Below, one piece after another: positions 8,717-17,317 of a DNA stretch of 49,860 nucleotides. Origin of the DNA: Cryomorphaceae bacterium (GTDB lineage Bacteria; Bacteroidota; Bacteroidia; Flavobacteriales_D; SKUL01); assembly GCA_007695365.1 (NCBI GenBank), contig REDV01000057.1, positions 1-49,860 of the forward strand. The letters are read 5' to 3'. The notes under the pieces were generated by a model. The model had not been told where the DNA came from. It made no database searches and was given only the letters and a program-made list of their open reading frames with translations. A program made the translations under genes and the position numbers. Every line of letters begins with the position of its first letter. The first letter of the stretch is position 1.

Positions 8717-9712
8717 TTACAAGGGCTTAATCCTAAGAACCTCCTCTATAAACCGGCTTACCTCGCGCTCCACACGCTCCACGTCTTTCGACTTGATGGG
8801 TGAGGCCAGCACATGATCTCCGGGGGTATCAAAAGCGTAAAGCACCTTCTCATCATCGGGGGTGGCGAGCAGGTTGTGCATCCAGCGAATGGCCTCCACC
8901 TTAACCACTTTATCCTGTGCGGTATCATTGGCAAAGTAGAACCCATTGAACACCGGCTGGGTTACACGCTCAAAGGTTTCAGGAATCATGGTGGTTTCAA
9001 TCAGCTCTTGAAGTTCAACCAGCGCCTCGTTGCGGTATTTGGTGTTCCAGTATTTGGCGTATTCGTCGCTCCCATCTACATAGCGGTACTCGTCGCCCAG
9101 TACAATGTTGGCTATTTGAAGCCCCCACGGATTATTGAGCAAAAAAGCAAACGGGTCGTTGATGCGCACATTGGGCGAGAGGTTGATGACGGCGTGTACC
9201 TGCGGAAATTCTGCCGCCAGTTTAAGCGCTGCTGTGCCACCCGTGGAAGTGGAAAGCAGAATGACCTTCTCTCCGATTTGGGTGCCAATGGCCAGTGCGA
9301 AGAGTGCGCTGTCGTAGAATTTCTCCGCGCTGAATTTGAGAAGTGCCTCCGTGGTATCGATGCCGTGATCGTGCAATCGCGCAAGGAAAAGATTGAAGCC
9401 ATAGCGCTCTGCCAGGTTGCGATGCAAGGGATAACCTTCGTGGTGTGAAGCTGAAAAACCGTGCAGGTACACAAGGGCGTATGGCGTTTTCTGCCTGAGC
9501 GTGTCATTGGTCCAAACGATGTGTGCCTCATTACCCGGTTTCAACTTGTGCCGCCCTTCCATGCGCGCCACAATTGCGTCGAGCAGATCAGGCTCTACAG
9601 GCATCTCAGGCAATGTGGTTTTGTACTGTGGTGCGGGTGGCCTGGGCCCGCCAATATAGAGCATCAGAAGAGCAAAAACTACAGCAAGCAGCAGGTACCG
9701 TTTGTGGCGCAT
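8717..9712 (-). CDS. Membrane-anchored alpha/beta hydrolase
   Basis: The product has 331 residues. An N-terminal hydrophobic helix ([18 protein letters not shown]) anchors it, so the start at 9712 is preferred over 9757. An alpha/beta-hydrolase fold is indicated by [11 protein letters not shown] (oxyanion loop), [15 protein letters not shown] (nucleophile elbow) and [11 protein letters not shown] (catalytic His). The elbow reads S-T-S-T-G rather than the usual G-x-S-x-G. The substrate is unknown; lipase or esterase activity is the default guess. A near-consensus box TACCTTTC (9732-9739) lies upstream. It is followed, 70 bp on, by icd with its own promoter. Confidence 0.82.
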   Translation of the reverse strand: MRHKRYLLLAVVFALLMLYIGGPRPPAPQYKTTLPEMPVEPDLLDAIVARMEGRHKLKPGNEAHIVWTNDTLRQKTPYALVYLHGFSASHHEGYPLHRNLAERYGFNLFLARLHDHGIDTTEALLKFSAEKFYDSALFALAIGTQIGEKVILLSTSTGGTAALKLAAEFPQVHAVINLSPNVRINDPFAFLLNNPWGLQIANIVLGDEYRYVDGSDEYAKYWNTKYRNEALVELQELIETTMIPETFERVTQPVFNGFYFANDTAQDKVVKVEAIRWMHNLLATPDDEKVLYAFDTPGDHVLASPIKSKDVERVEREVSRFIEEVLRIKPL

Positions 9713-9746
9713 CTCAAAGAAATTGACCCCCGAAAGGTAACGAAAA

Positions 9747-9772
9747 AAGGCCGGCACCGGGCCGACCTTTTG
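9747..9772 (-). terminator. Intrinsic terminator
   Basis: On the minus strand a 9-bp G+C-rich stem, with one G-T wobble and a 5-nt loop, is followed by a run of six T. It lies just after the LTxxQ-type gene ending at 9794. Confidence 0.75.
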
Positions 9773-9793
9773 AATGCTGTTTCAGTATGCTGT

Positions 9794-10294
9794 TTACCGC
9801 ACAGGGGCTGAATCTCCACGGCGTTGTGGAGCCTGATCTCCGCGCGAACGCTGCTGCATTTGCTCACCACGTGATGCGGGTTTCTGACGCATTTCACGGC
9901 GGTGTTCCTGTCGCTGATCCATTCGCTCGCTGCGCTGTTTCTGCATCGCGTCCCACCGCTCCTGCTGCTCGGTGGTGAGAATTTCGCGAATGCGCGCATC
10001 GGTTTCATCACGCTGCTCGCGCACTGCTTCGCGGCGATCTGCACGCTGCTCTCGCTGGGCATCTTTCATCTTAGCTTGCTCGAGCACGAGTTTGTACACG
10101 CGCTTTTGCTGCTCTTCTGTCAGGTTGAGGTTTTCCGTCATGCGCTCGGTTCGCATTTTGGCGCGGTCTTCTGCGCTGCGGGTTTGCATTTCAGGTTGCC
10201 GCTCCAGTCTTTTCTCTGTTGTGGGGTTTCCTTGTTGTGCCATGACTGTGCTTCCTGCAATCAGTGCTATGGCAATGATGGCTATTTTCTTCAT
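9794..10294 (-). CDS. Periplasmic LTxxQ-type (Spy/CpxP-like) protein
   Basis: The 166-residue product has a signal peptide (MKKIAIIAIALIAGSTVMA), which sets the start at 10294. The mature part is almost entirely helical and rich in Arg, Gln and Glu, with two LTxxQ-type motifs (LNLTEEQQ and ILTTEQQ) about 45 residues apart. This is the arrangement of Spy/CpxP periplasmic chaperones and related Bacteroidota proteins of unknown function. The tail (residues ~120-166) is a low-complexity region rich in Arg and Gln. A chaperone or stress-sensor role is inferred from the family. The gene stands alone and has its own terminator. Confidence 0.8.
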   Translation of the reverse strand: MKKIAIIAIALIAGSTVMAQQGNPTTEKRLERQPEMQTRSAEDRAKMRTERMTENLNLTEEQQKRVYKLVLEQAKMKDAQREQRADRREAVREQRDETDARIREILTTEQQERWDAMQKQRSERMDQRQEHRREMRQKPASRGEQMQQRSRGDQAPQRRGDSAPVR

Positions 10295-10504
10295 GTTGTG
10301 TGATTTTTTTGGGTTGTTGTGCAAGGGTCGTGCCAGTGCTGGGTTATGTTTCTGTTTTGCTCCGTTTGACTTGCATTTCGCCAAAAGGTTTAAAATCCAT
10401 GAATGCGTTATATCCGACTTATCAGAAACGAACTAACTGAAAAGCTCCAAACAAGACAAATCCGCACATTTCGCATCATCCAAAAAATCTTTGATTAACT
10501 CTTG

Positions 10505-10777
10505 CTATTTCACGAAAAGCTGAGCTACCATCCTTGAGTTCAAATTTCCTGTACGCAACCAAATGATTTTGGGAGGATGACCGTAAAGACCTGACATGTC
10601 AGAAAAATCTGAATCGAAAGTGGCTATGGCGTAATTATTCTCTTTAGCATACGACCAAATCTGCAAATCAGTAAAGTTTTCCAGGTTCAACAATATTACT
10701 TGAGCACACCCGGGAAAGCTGTCTTCAATTAATGTCAAAACGCGAAACGAAATATTTTGGTCGAATAGAATTCTCAT
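10505..10777 (-). CDS. DUF5615 PIN-like toxin
   Basis: This 90-residue protein matches the Mut7-C/PIN-like DUF5615 family, the toxin of a two-gene module. MRILFDQNIS provides the first acidic residue, and AIATFDSDFSD provides further Asp residues expected to bind the metal. PPKIIWLRTGN is a typical family segment. The start codon overlaps the stop codon of the DUF433 gene by 1 nt. Nuclease activity is inferred from the PIN-like fold and the pairing. Confidence 0.87.
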   Translation of the reverse strand: MRILFDQNISFRVLTLIEDSFPGCAQVILLNLENFTDLQIWSYAKENNYAIATFDSDFSDMSGLYGHPPKIIWLRTGNLNSRMVAQLFVK

Positions 10778-10998
10778 CAGGCCACCCTTGTTCTACCCTC
10801 TCTGTCAGCAGCATAAGCCAAACAAGCCCTTATATCCCTTTCTGTCAATTCCGGAAAATCAGCAACAATCTCAGCAATACTCATCCCCGAAGCGAGCCAG
10901 CCCAATACATCATCTACTGAAATCCTTGTATCTCTTACGCATGGCCGGCCAAATCGAACCTCGGAACGAATACGAATAATTTGCTGATACTCCTTCAT
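10777..10998 (-). CDS. DUF433 antitoxin
   Basis: This 73-residue protein has the DUF433 signature: an N-terminal beta segment, FGRPCVRDTRISVDDVLGWLASG, then an MSIAEIVADFPELTERDIRACLAYAADRE helix-turn-helix. DUF433 proteins are antitoxins and probable autorepressors of modules with DUF5615 PIN-like toxins. Here the toxin gene follows directly with a 1-nt overlap (TGATG). The direction, antitoxin first, is the usual one. Confidence 0.9.
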   Translation of the reverse strand: MKEYQQIIRIRSEVRFGRPCVRDTRISVDDVLGWLASGMSIAEIVADFPELTERDIRACLAYAADREGRTRVA

Positions 10999-11205
10999 GG
11001 TAGGTTGAGATTACGTTTACGTCTCGTCAAAATCAATGTGCGCATCCTGGGACGCCCTTCCACAAATATCGTAAAAATCCGTCAAAGAAAATCGTTGAAG
11101 GAATGTTGCATGAACCCACTTCAACGGCCATTTCCACGGAATAAAAACTTTCCAACAATACCCATAAAGGGTGCAAATCGTGGTTCTATCCTCTTCAATT
11201 TCCCG

Positions 11206-11213
11206 TAATTTTG
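11206..11213 (+). promoter_or_regulatory. Minus-7 promoter box (TAATTTTG)
   Basis: This is a perfect TAnnTTTG match ending 4 nt before the GTG start codon of uvrD at 11218. It fixes the GTG as the start and implies an mRNA that begins at or within a base or two of the start codon. Confidence 0.65.
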
Positions 11214-11217
11214 GAGC

Positions 11218-13509
11218 GTGGATTACTTAAACGAACTCAACGAATCACAGCGGGCCGCAGTGCTGCATACTGAAGGCCCCAGCATGGTGATTGCCGGCGC
11301 TGGTTCCGGAAAAACCCGGGTGCTCACCTACAAAATTGCACACCTTATTGAAAAAGGAGTGGACCCCTTCAACATCCTGGCGCTCACCTTCACCAACAAG
11401 GCGGCACGCGAGATGAAAGAGCGTATCGGGCAAATTATTGGCGAGGCCGAAGCGCGCAACATCTGGATGGGAACCTTTCACTCGGTGTTTGCCCGAATTC
11501 TTCGCTTTGAAGCTGAAAAACTGGGCTACCCCTCCAACTTCACCATTTACGATACTGCCGATAGCAAGAGCCTGCTCAAGTCTATCATCAAAGACATGCA
11601 GCTCGACGACAAAATTTATAAGCCCGGTTTGGTGCTCGGACGAATTTCGGCTGCCAAAAACAACCTTATTTCTCCGCAGGCTTACAAAGAAAACAGCGAT
11701 GTAGCCGGTGAAGACCACCTAAGCGGACGACCCAAGCTGGCCGATATATACCACGCCTACGCCGTGCGCTGCTACCGCGCCGGAGCCATGGATTTCGACG
11801 ACCTGCTGTACAACACCAACGTGCTGCTGCGCGACTACCCCGATGTGCTTCACAAATACCAGCACAAGTATCACCACATTCTGGTGGACGAGTACCAGGA
11901 TACCAACTACTCGCAGTACCTCATCGTGAAGAAACTGGCGGCACTCAACGAAAACCTCTGCGTAGTGGGCGACGACGCTCAAAGCATCTACGCCTTTCGG
12001 GGAGCGGATATCTACAACATCCTCAACTTCAAAAAAGACTACCCCGATTACAAGCTGTTTAAGCTGGAGCAAAACTATCGCTCCACCCAAACCATCGTAA
12101 ACGCCGCCAACAGCATCATCGATAAAAACAAAAACCAGATTAAAAAGAAGGTTTGGACCGATAACGAAGAAGGCAGCACCATTGAAGTGAAATGCTGTGT
12201 TTCGGATTCGGAAGAAGGTTTTATGGTGTCTAACGCCATTTTTGACACGCAAATGAGCGAGCAGGCCCTCTACTCAGATTTCGCCATTCTGTATCGCACC
12301 AACGCGCAGTCGCGAAGCATGGAGGAAGCCCTGCGAAAGCTCAACATCCCTTACCGCATATACGGTGGACTTTCATTTTACCAACGTAAGGAAATCAAAG
12401 ACTTGCTGGCGTATTTCAGACTTACCGCCAACCCCAATGATGAGGAAGCCCTGAAACGCATCATCAACTACCCCGCTCGTGGCATCGGCGCTACCACCGT
12501 TGACCGCATTGTGGCAGCCGCGCTCGAAAACAACGTGGCCCTGTGGGACGTGGTAACCGAACCTCAACAATTTGGCGTATCGTTGCGATCCAACATTGTC
12601 CAGCAAATTCAGGGCTTTGTATCCATGATTCGTGGATTCAGAAACCAACTTGCCGCGGCCAGCGCATACGATTTGGGGCACCTGATTGCCTCCAGTTCCG
12701 GATTGCTGCGCGACTTGCACGCCGACAAAACCCCGGAGGGCGTGAGCCGCTACGAAAACATTCAGGAATTGCTGAACGGTCTGAAGAACTTTACCGAGCA
12801 AGCCATTGCCGACGGGCGCGAATCGCACACCCTTAGCGACTTTTTGATTGACGTTGCCCTGCTTACCGATGCCGACCAGGATGACGACGACAACAACAAG
12901 GTTACGCTGATGACCATTCACGCGGCCAAGGGGCTGGAGTTTCCGTACATCTACATTGTGGGGATGGAAGAAAACCTGTTTCCGTCGCAAATGGCCCTCG
13001 AAAGCCGTTCCGGACTCGAAGAAGAGCGTCGGCTGTTTTACGTGGCCCTGACCCGCGCCGAAAAACGAGCCATGCTTTCTTACGCCCTGTCGCGATACAA
13101 ATGGGGAAACCTTCAGCGCTGCGAACCGAGCCGTTTTATAGATGACATTGACGAGAAATACCTGACCCTGCCCCCCAAGCCGCACTCAACTTTTGCACAC
13201 AGTGAAACACGGTCGGCCTTTGGTACCAAATACCGGCCCCGCACCGCTCCTGAAACTGCGCAACCCAAACCTTTTGAGCCACGCAAGAATCTGAAAAAAG
13301 TGCAGTCGAACATGGCTTCGGCACCCGGCGACAACGCGCTGGGCCTGTCGCTGGCCGTTGGCGACGAAGTAGAACACGATCGTTTTGGCAAGGGCAAGGT
13401 GCTTCAACTCGAAGGAAAATCGCCCGACACCAAAGCCACGGTGTTTTTCCCAACCGTAGGTCAAAAGCAACTTCTGCTCCGCTTTGCGCGGCTCCGGCTG
13501 CTCAACTGA
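11218..13509 (+). CDS. uvrD: UvrD/PcrA-type DNA helicase
   Basis: This superfamily 1A 3'-5' DNA helicase acts in excision repair and removes recombination proteins from DNA. The 763-residue chain has the Q-motif LNESQRAAV, Walker A AGAGSGKT (about residues 26-33), Walker B VDEYQDTN (about 223-230), GDDAQSIYAFRGA (motif III), LEQNYRS (motif IV), TIHAAKGLEF (motif V) and LFYVALTRAEKR (motif VI). The C-terminal VGDEVEHDRFGKGKV tail is the Tudor-like module seen in PcrA/UvrD. The start is GTG, supported by homology to MDYLNELNESQ-type N-termini and by the promoter box just before it. It may be called pcrA in other annotations. Confidence 0.95.
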   Translation: MDYLNELNESQRAAVLHTEGPSMVIAGAGSGKTRVLTYKIAHLIEKGVDPFNILALTFTNKAAREMKERIGQIIGEAEARNIWMGTFHSVFARILRFEAEKLGYPSNFTIYDTADSKSLLKSIIKDMQLDDKIYKPGLVLGRISAAKNNLISPQAYKENSDVAGEDHLSGRPKLADIYHAYAVRCYRAGAMDFDDLLYNTNVLLRDYPDVLHKYQHKYHHILVDEYQDTNYSQYLIVKKLAALNENLCVVGDDAQSIYAFRGADIYNILNFKKDYPDYKLFKLEQNYRSTQTIVNAANSIIDKNKNQIKKKVWTDNEEGSTIEVKCCVSDSEEGFMVSNAIFDTQMSEQALYSDFAILYRTNAQSRSMEEALRKLNIPYRIYGGLSFYQRKEIKDLLAYFRLTANPNDEEALKRIINYPARGIGATTVDRIVAAALENNVALWDVVTEPQQFGVSLRSNIVQQIQGFVSMIRGFRNQLAAASAYDLGHLIASSSGLLRDLHADKTPEGVSRYENIQELLNGLKNFTEQAIADGRESHTLSDFLIDVALLTDADQDDDDNNKVTLMTIHAAKGLEFPYIYIVGMEENLFPSQMALESRSGLEEERRLFYVALTRAEKRAMLSYALSRYKWGNLQRCEPSRFIDDIDEKYLTLPPKPHSTFAHSETRSAFGTKYRPRTAPETAQPKPFEPRKNLKKVQSNMASAPGDNALGLSLAVGDEVEHDRFGKGKVLQLEGKSPDTKATVFFPTVGQKQLLLRFARLRLLN

Positions 13510-13525
13510 CCCCAATCAGAATCAT

Positions 13526-13533
13526 TACCTTTG
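13526..13533 (+). promoter_or_regulatory. Minus-7 promoter box (TACCTTTG)
   Basis: This is a perfect TAnnTTTG match 18 nt upstream of the DUF4290 start. It would drive the DUF4290-murA operon with a short leader of roughly 12 nt. Confidence 0.6.
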
Positions 13534-13551
13534 GCCCGTTAAAATCAACAC

Positions 13552-14181
13552 ATGGAATACAATTCACAACGACCCGACCTGGTTATTCCCGAATACGGAA
13601 GAAACATCCAGAACATGGTCAATCACATTAAAACCATTGAAGACCGCGAGGAGCGCAACCGCGCTGTGGAGTCGGTACTGAAAATGATGGGGCAACTCTT
13701 TCCCTATCTGCGCGACATGGACGACTTCAAGCACAAACTCTGGGATCACCTGCACATCATGTCGGATTTTGAGTTGGACGTGGACAGCCCCTACCCCAAA
13801 CCATCGCCGGAAACCTTCAAAACCAAGCCTAACCACATGGCTTATCCGCAGGGCGATATACGCTACGGACACTACGGAAAAACCATTGAGCGCCTGATTG
13901 CATCGGTGGCAGCCGAGGAGGATGATGAGAAACGCGAAAAACAAATGTGGAGCCTCGCCAACCTGATGAAAAAAACCTACCTGGCGTGGAACCGCGATAC
14001 CGTAAAAGACGAAGTAATTGCCAATCAACTTAAAGAAATGTCGAAAGGCAAACTTGTGCTGGACGACCCTTCAAAACTTCAGCCTACCGCCGATTTGCTC
14101 AAAAACCTGCCCGCAACAACCACCTCGAGCAGCGGAGCAAAAAGGAAAAAAGGAAAAAGTAACCGCCGTAAAAAACGCTAA
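13552..14181 (+). CDS. DUF4290-family protein
   Basis: The 209-residue protein matches DUF4290, a Bacteroidota family of unknown function (MEYNSQRPDLVIPEYGRNIQ near the start, then ERNRAVESVLKMMGQLFPYLRDMDDFKHKLWDHLHIMSDF). It is soluble and mainly helical, and it ends in a strongly basic tail (KRKKGKSNRRKKR). Its stop codon overlaps the murA start by 1 nt (TAATG). The DUF4290-murA pairing is a recurrent arrangement in this phylum as far as I know, which suggests a link to cell-wall synthesis. That link is inference from context. Confidence 0.9.
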   Translation: MEYNSQRPDLVIPEYGRNIQNMVNHIKTIEDREERNRAVESVLKMMGQLFPYLRDMDDFKHKLWDHLHIMSDFELDVDSPYPKPSPETFKTKPNHMAYPQGDIRYGHYGKTIERLIASVAAEEDDEKREKQMWSLANLMKKTYLAWNRDTVKDEVIANQLKEMSKGKLVLDDPSKLQPTADLLKNLPATTTSSSGAKRKKGKSNRRKKR

Positions 14182-15488
14182 TGGGATCTTTCTTGATTGA
14201 AGGCGGACGACAACTCAGCGGAGAACTCGTTCCACAGGGAGCCAAAAACGAAGTACTGCAGATTCTTTGTGCGGTATTGCTCACTCCCGAAGAGGTGGAG
14301 ATTTCGAACATCCCCGACATTGTGGATGTAAACCGGCTCATTGATTTGCTGCGCGATATGGGTGTGAAGGTGAATCGCGTAAGCGGCGATACCTACCGCT
14401 TTCAGGCAGATGATGTGGACCTTGAATACCTGCTTTCAGAAAAGTACAAGAAGAAAGGCGCGGGACTGCGCGGGTCTATCATGCTCGTTGGCCCAACCCT
14501 GGCCCGTTTTGGCAAGGGCTACATTCCCAAGCCGGGCGGCGATAAAATCGGCAGGCGACGACTGGACACCCACTTTATCGGCTTTGAAAAGCTGGGCGCG
14601 AAATTCACCTACAACGCCGAGGAAGAGTTTTTCAGCGTTTCGGGTGATGACCTCAAAGGCACCTACATGCTGCTCGACGAGCCGTCAGTTACCGGAACGG
14701 CCAACATCATCATGGCCGCCGTGATGGCCGAAGGCACCACCACCATTTACCACGCTGCCTGCGAGCCTTACATTCAGCAGTTGTGCCAGATGCTCAACAG
14801 CATGGGAGCCAAAATACACGGTGCAGGCTCCAACCTGATTGAAATTGAAGGAGTGGAATACCTCGGCGGCTGCACACACCGCTGTCTGCCCGATATGATT
14901 GAAATCGGTAGTTTTATCGGGCTGGCCGCTATGACACAAAGCGAAATCACCATAAAAGACGTGGCCTACCCAAAACTGGGTGTAATTCCCGACGTGTTTC
15001 GCAGGTTGGGAATCCAAATGGAGCTTCGGGGCGATGACCTTTATATACCGGCACAGGAATCCTATACCATTGACAGTTTTATTGACGGCTCCATTCTCAC
15101 CATCTACGACCACCCCTGGCCGGGATTCACCCCTGACCTGCTGAGTATTGTACTTGTGGTTGCCACTCAGGCCCGGGGAAGTGTGCTGATTCATCAGAAA
15201 ATGTTTGAGAGCCGCCTCTTTTTTGTAGACAAGCTGATTGACATGGGTGCACAAATCATTCTCTGCGACCCGCACCGGGCTACCGTTATTGGATTGAACC
15301 GCCAATATCCGCTCAAGGGTATCAGCATGACCTCGCCCGATATCCGTGCGGGTGTGTCGTTGCTCATCGCAGCGCTATCAGCTCGCGGCAACAGCACCAT
15401 TCACAACATTGAACAAATTGATCGCGGCTACCAGCACATTGACCAACGGTTGAACGCAATTGGCGCAAGCATTCAGCGTTTGGGTTGA
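14181..15488 (+). CDS. murA: UDP-GlcNAc 1-carboxyvinyltransferase (Asp-type active site)
   Basis: MurA transfers enolpyruvate from PEP to UDP-GlcNAc, the first committed step of peptidoglycan synthesis, in the cytoplasm. The 435-residue protein has the substrate-binding QGAKNEVLQ near the N-terminus, RGSIMLVGPTLARFGKGYIP, and a C-terminal SPDIRAGVSLLIAALSARGNSTIHN. The active-site loop reads PGGDKIGRR, with Asp121 where most MurA proteins have the Cys that forms the PEP adduct and is alkylated by fosfomycin. Enzymes with Asp in this position remain active and are fosfomycin-resistant in other bacteria. It is coupled to DUF4290 by a 1-nt overlap. Confidence 0.95.
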   Translation: MGSFLIEGGRQLSGELVPQGAKNEVLQILCAVLLTPEEVEISNIPDIVDVNRLIDLLRDMGVKVNRVSGDTYRFQADDVDLEYLLSEKYKKKGAGLRGSIMLVGPTLARFGKGYIPKPGGDKIGRRRLDTHFIGFEKLGAKFTYNAEEEFFSVSGDDLKGTYMLLDEPSVTGTANIIMAAVMAEGTTTIYHAACEPYIQQLCQMLNSMGAKIHGAGSNLIEIEGVEYLGGCTHRCLPDMIEIGSFIGLAAMTQSEITIKDVAYPKLGVIPDVFRRLGIQMELRGDDLYIPAQESYTIDSFIDGSILTIYDHPWPGFTPDLLSIVLVVATQARGSVLIHQKMFESRLFFVDKLIDMGAQIILCDPHRATVIGLNRQYPLKGISMTSPDIRAGVSLLIAALSARGNSTIHNIEQIDRGYQHIDQRLNAIGASIQRLG

Positions 15489-15580
15489 ACAATGGCTTTC
15501 CAAAGCAAAGTGGAATAATGTTTGCGTAGCCCCTTGCCTCAACAACGAACTAAACGTAAATTGGCTCAAATTTTTGCAAC

Positions 15581-16132
15581 ATGAAGAATACAGGAATTTT
15601 CGCATTGGTTTTGATGATAGGCGCATGGCTTTTCACCACCACAGCAATGGCACAGAGTGCTGTAACCCCCACCGGCAAGGTCGGTCTCAACATTGGCGAC
15701 ACCGCGCCTGAGCTCGCCTTTAAAAACCCTGATGGCAAAGAAATCAAGCTGTCGCAACTCAAAGGCAACGTGGTGCTGATTGACTTCTGGGCTTCGTGGT
15801 GCGGTCCTTGCCGACGCGAAAACCCCAATGTGGTTGCGGCCTATGAAAAATACTCCAAGGCAAAATTCAAAGACGCCAAAGGTTTTGAAGTGCTGGGCGT
15901 TTCGCTCGATAAAAACCACGCCAGTTGGGTAAAAGCCATTGAGCAGGATAATCTTCACTGGCCACACCACATGAGTGATTTGGGCGGATGGAGCTCAGCC
16001 CCTGCGGCTGTGTACCAGGTGCGCAGTATTCCTGCCAGCTTTTTGGTGGACGCCAATGGTGTAATTGTCGCCAAAAACCTCCGTGGCCAAACACTGCACC
16101 TTGAACTCGACAAGCTGATTAAAAAGCTGTAA
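15581..16132 (+). CDS. Exported TlpA-like thioredoxin-fold protein
   Basis: The product has 183 residues and a signal peptide (MKNTGIFALVLMIGAWLFTTTAMA). The mature domain is an AhpC/TSA-Redoxin thioredoxin fold of the TlpA/ResA type: IGDTAPELAFKNPDGKEIKLSQLKGNVVLIDFWASWCGPCRRENP, with the redox-active WCGPC at residues 73-77, and the cis-Pro loop SIPASFLVDANG. It probably reduces or exchanges disulfides in the periplasm. A degenerate box AATTTTTG ends 4 nt before the ATG. A strong terminator follows the stop codon, so the gene is transcribed separately from murA's downstream region. Confidence 0.92.
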   Translation: MKNTGIFALVLMIGAWLFTTTAMAQSAVTPTGKVGLNIGDTAPELAFKNPDGKEIKLSQLKGNVVLIDFWASWCGPCRRENPNVVAAYEKYSKAKFKDAKGFEVLGVSLDKNHASWVKAIEQDNLHWPHHMSDLGGWSSAPAAVYQVRSIPASFLVDANGVIVAKNLRGQTLHLELDKLIKKL

Positions 16133-16153
16133 ACAATACGGATTGAATCTATA

Positions 16154-16190
16154 AAACGGGCTCCTGAACAGGGGTCCGTTTTTTTTTTGA
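16154..16190 (+). terminator. Intrinsic terminator
   Basis: An approximately 10-bp stem (ACGGGCTCCTG with CAGGGGTCCGT, two G-T wobbles) is followed by a run of ten T. It ends the TlpA-like gene. Confidence 0.85.
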
Positions 16191-16307
16191 CGAATTGCTC
16201 CATCGGCACATTCCGAAATCGTTCAAAAACTTCTGGAGCAACGCAAAGGATGCCGCTTGCAGCATTTTTTACGTTAACCACAGGGATTTTGGCTTAACAT
16301 TGCAGAA

Positions 16308-17165
16308 ATGAACTTTCTGACCAAACCTTTTCCCGCATTCAGAGAACCCAAACAAGTGGTTCAATCGGCCATTTTGTTTGGACTTTTTGTAGCCTTGTTT
16401 CTCGGCGTGTTCAAGCCTTTCGGACTTGAAGGTCTTGGCGAAAACCTGCTGTTGATTGCCGCGGGTTACGGCGTCATTACCTCCGTGTGTATGCTGATGA
16501 TTCAGTGGTTGACCCCTAAACTTTTTCCGAATTTTTACCGCGAGGAACACTGGACCACAGGGCGGGAGATTGTTCAAACCATGGCCAATATTGTGCTGAT
16601 TGCCGTGGGAAACTGGATGTACTCCTGGGCGCTGGGGTTTTTTGACGCCAACTGGTATTCCTTTGTTGTGTTTTTAGGATTCACTTTGGCCGTGGGTATC
16701 ATTCCGGTGAGTATCCAGGTGTTGATTCGCCAGAACAGTTATCAACGCAAATACAGCAAAAGCTCTGATGCGATTAATCTCCAAATCGCCGAACGAACTG
16801 CGGATGCCCGCGATAGCCGCGCGATTCAAATCAGCGACGAGAACGGGAAAGTTGTATTGGAAACTGCTCCTGAAAAAATCATCGCTGCCGAATCGGCAGA
16901 CAATTATGTGAAAATCTATTCCCTGGCCGACAACGGAGCATCCAACGAAATGATCCGCACCACCCTGGCTGCTCTGGAAGACATGCTGGCAAATGACCCA
17001 CGTTTTTTCCGCACCCACCGATCATGGCTGGTCAATCTGGGCAGAATAGAAAAAGTGAGCGGCAATGCGCGGGGATATACCCTAAGGCTCGATGGATTTC
17101 AATCTGAAATTCCGGTGGCCCGAGGTCGGATTGCAGCCTTTGATGAGGTGATGGGTAAATTTTAG
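16308..17165 (+). CDS. Membrane LytTR-type transcription regulator
   Basis: The 285-residue protein has an N-terminal block of four hydrophobic helices (about residues 20-145) and a C-terminal LytTR DNA-binding domain (about 185-285; EKIIAAESADNYVKIYS, RTTLAALEDMLANDPRFFRTHRSWLVNLGRIEKV). There is no receiver domain, so it is not a classical response regulator. Membrane LytTR proteins of this shape are common in Bacteroidota and are thought to sense an envelope or quorum signal directly. The regulated genes cannot be read from sequence. A box TAACATTG (one mismatch, 16295-16302) ends 5 nt before the ATG. Confidence 0.9.
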   Translation: MNFLTKPFPAFREPKQVVQSAILFGLFVALFLGVFKPFGLEGLGENLLLIAAGYGVITSVCMLMIQWLTPKLFPNFYREEHWTTGREIVQTMANIVLIAVGNWMYSWALGFFDANWYSFVVFLGFTLAVGIIPVSIQVLIRQNSYQRKYSKSSDAINLQIAERTADARDSRAIQISDENGKVVLETAPEKIIAAESADNYVKIYSLADNGASNEMIRTTLAALEDMLANDPRFFRTHRSWLVNLGRIEKVSGNARGYTLRLDGFQSEIPVARGRIAAFDEVMGKF

Positions 17166-17317
17166 TTCACGAATTCCCTTTCCCGTTCACCCCAGGAGCC
17201 CCTACTGGCTTCCCATTCGTCCCAAAGCCTTCCCTGCGGCCCCATTTATTTGAATACACACACATTGCGCTGTAAGATTGCAGCAGTACACGCTTTTCAC
17301 TGTTAAACTGCTATATC

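Noticed and set aside
12373-13185. 270-codon open frame antisense to uvrD
   Set aside because: It overlaps conserved helicase motifs and has no recognisable protein features.
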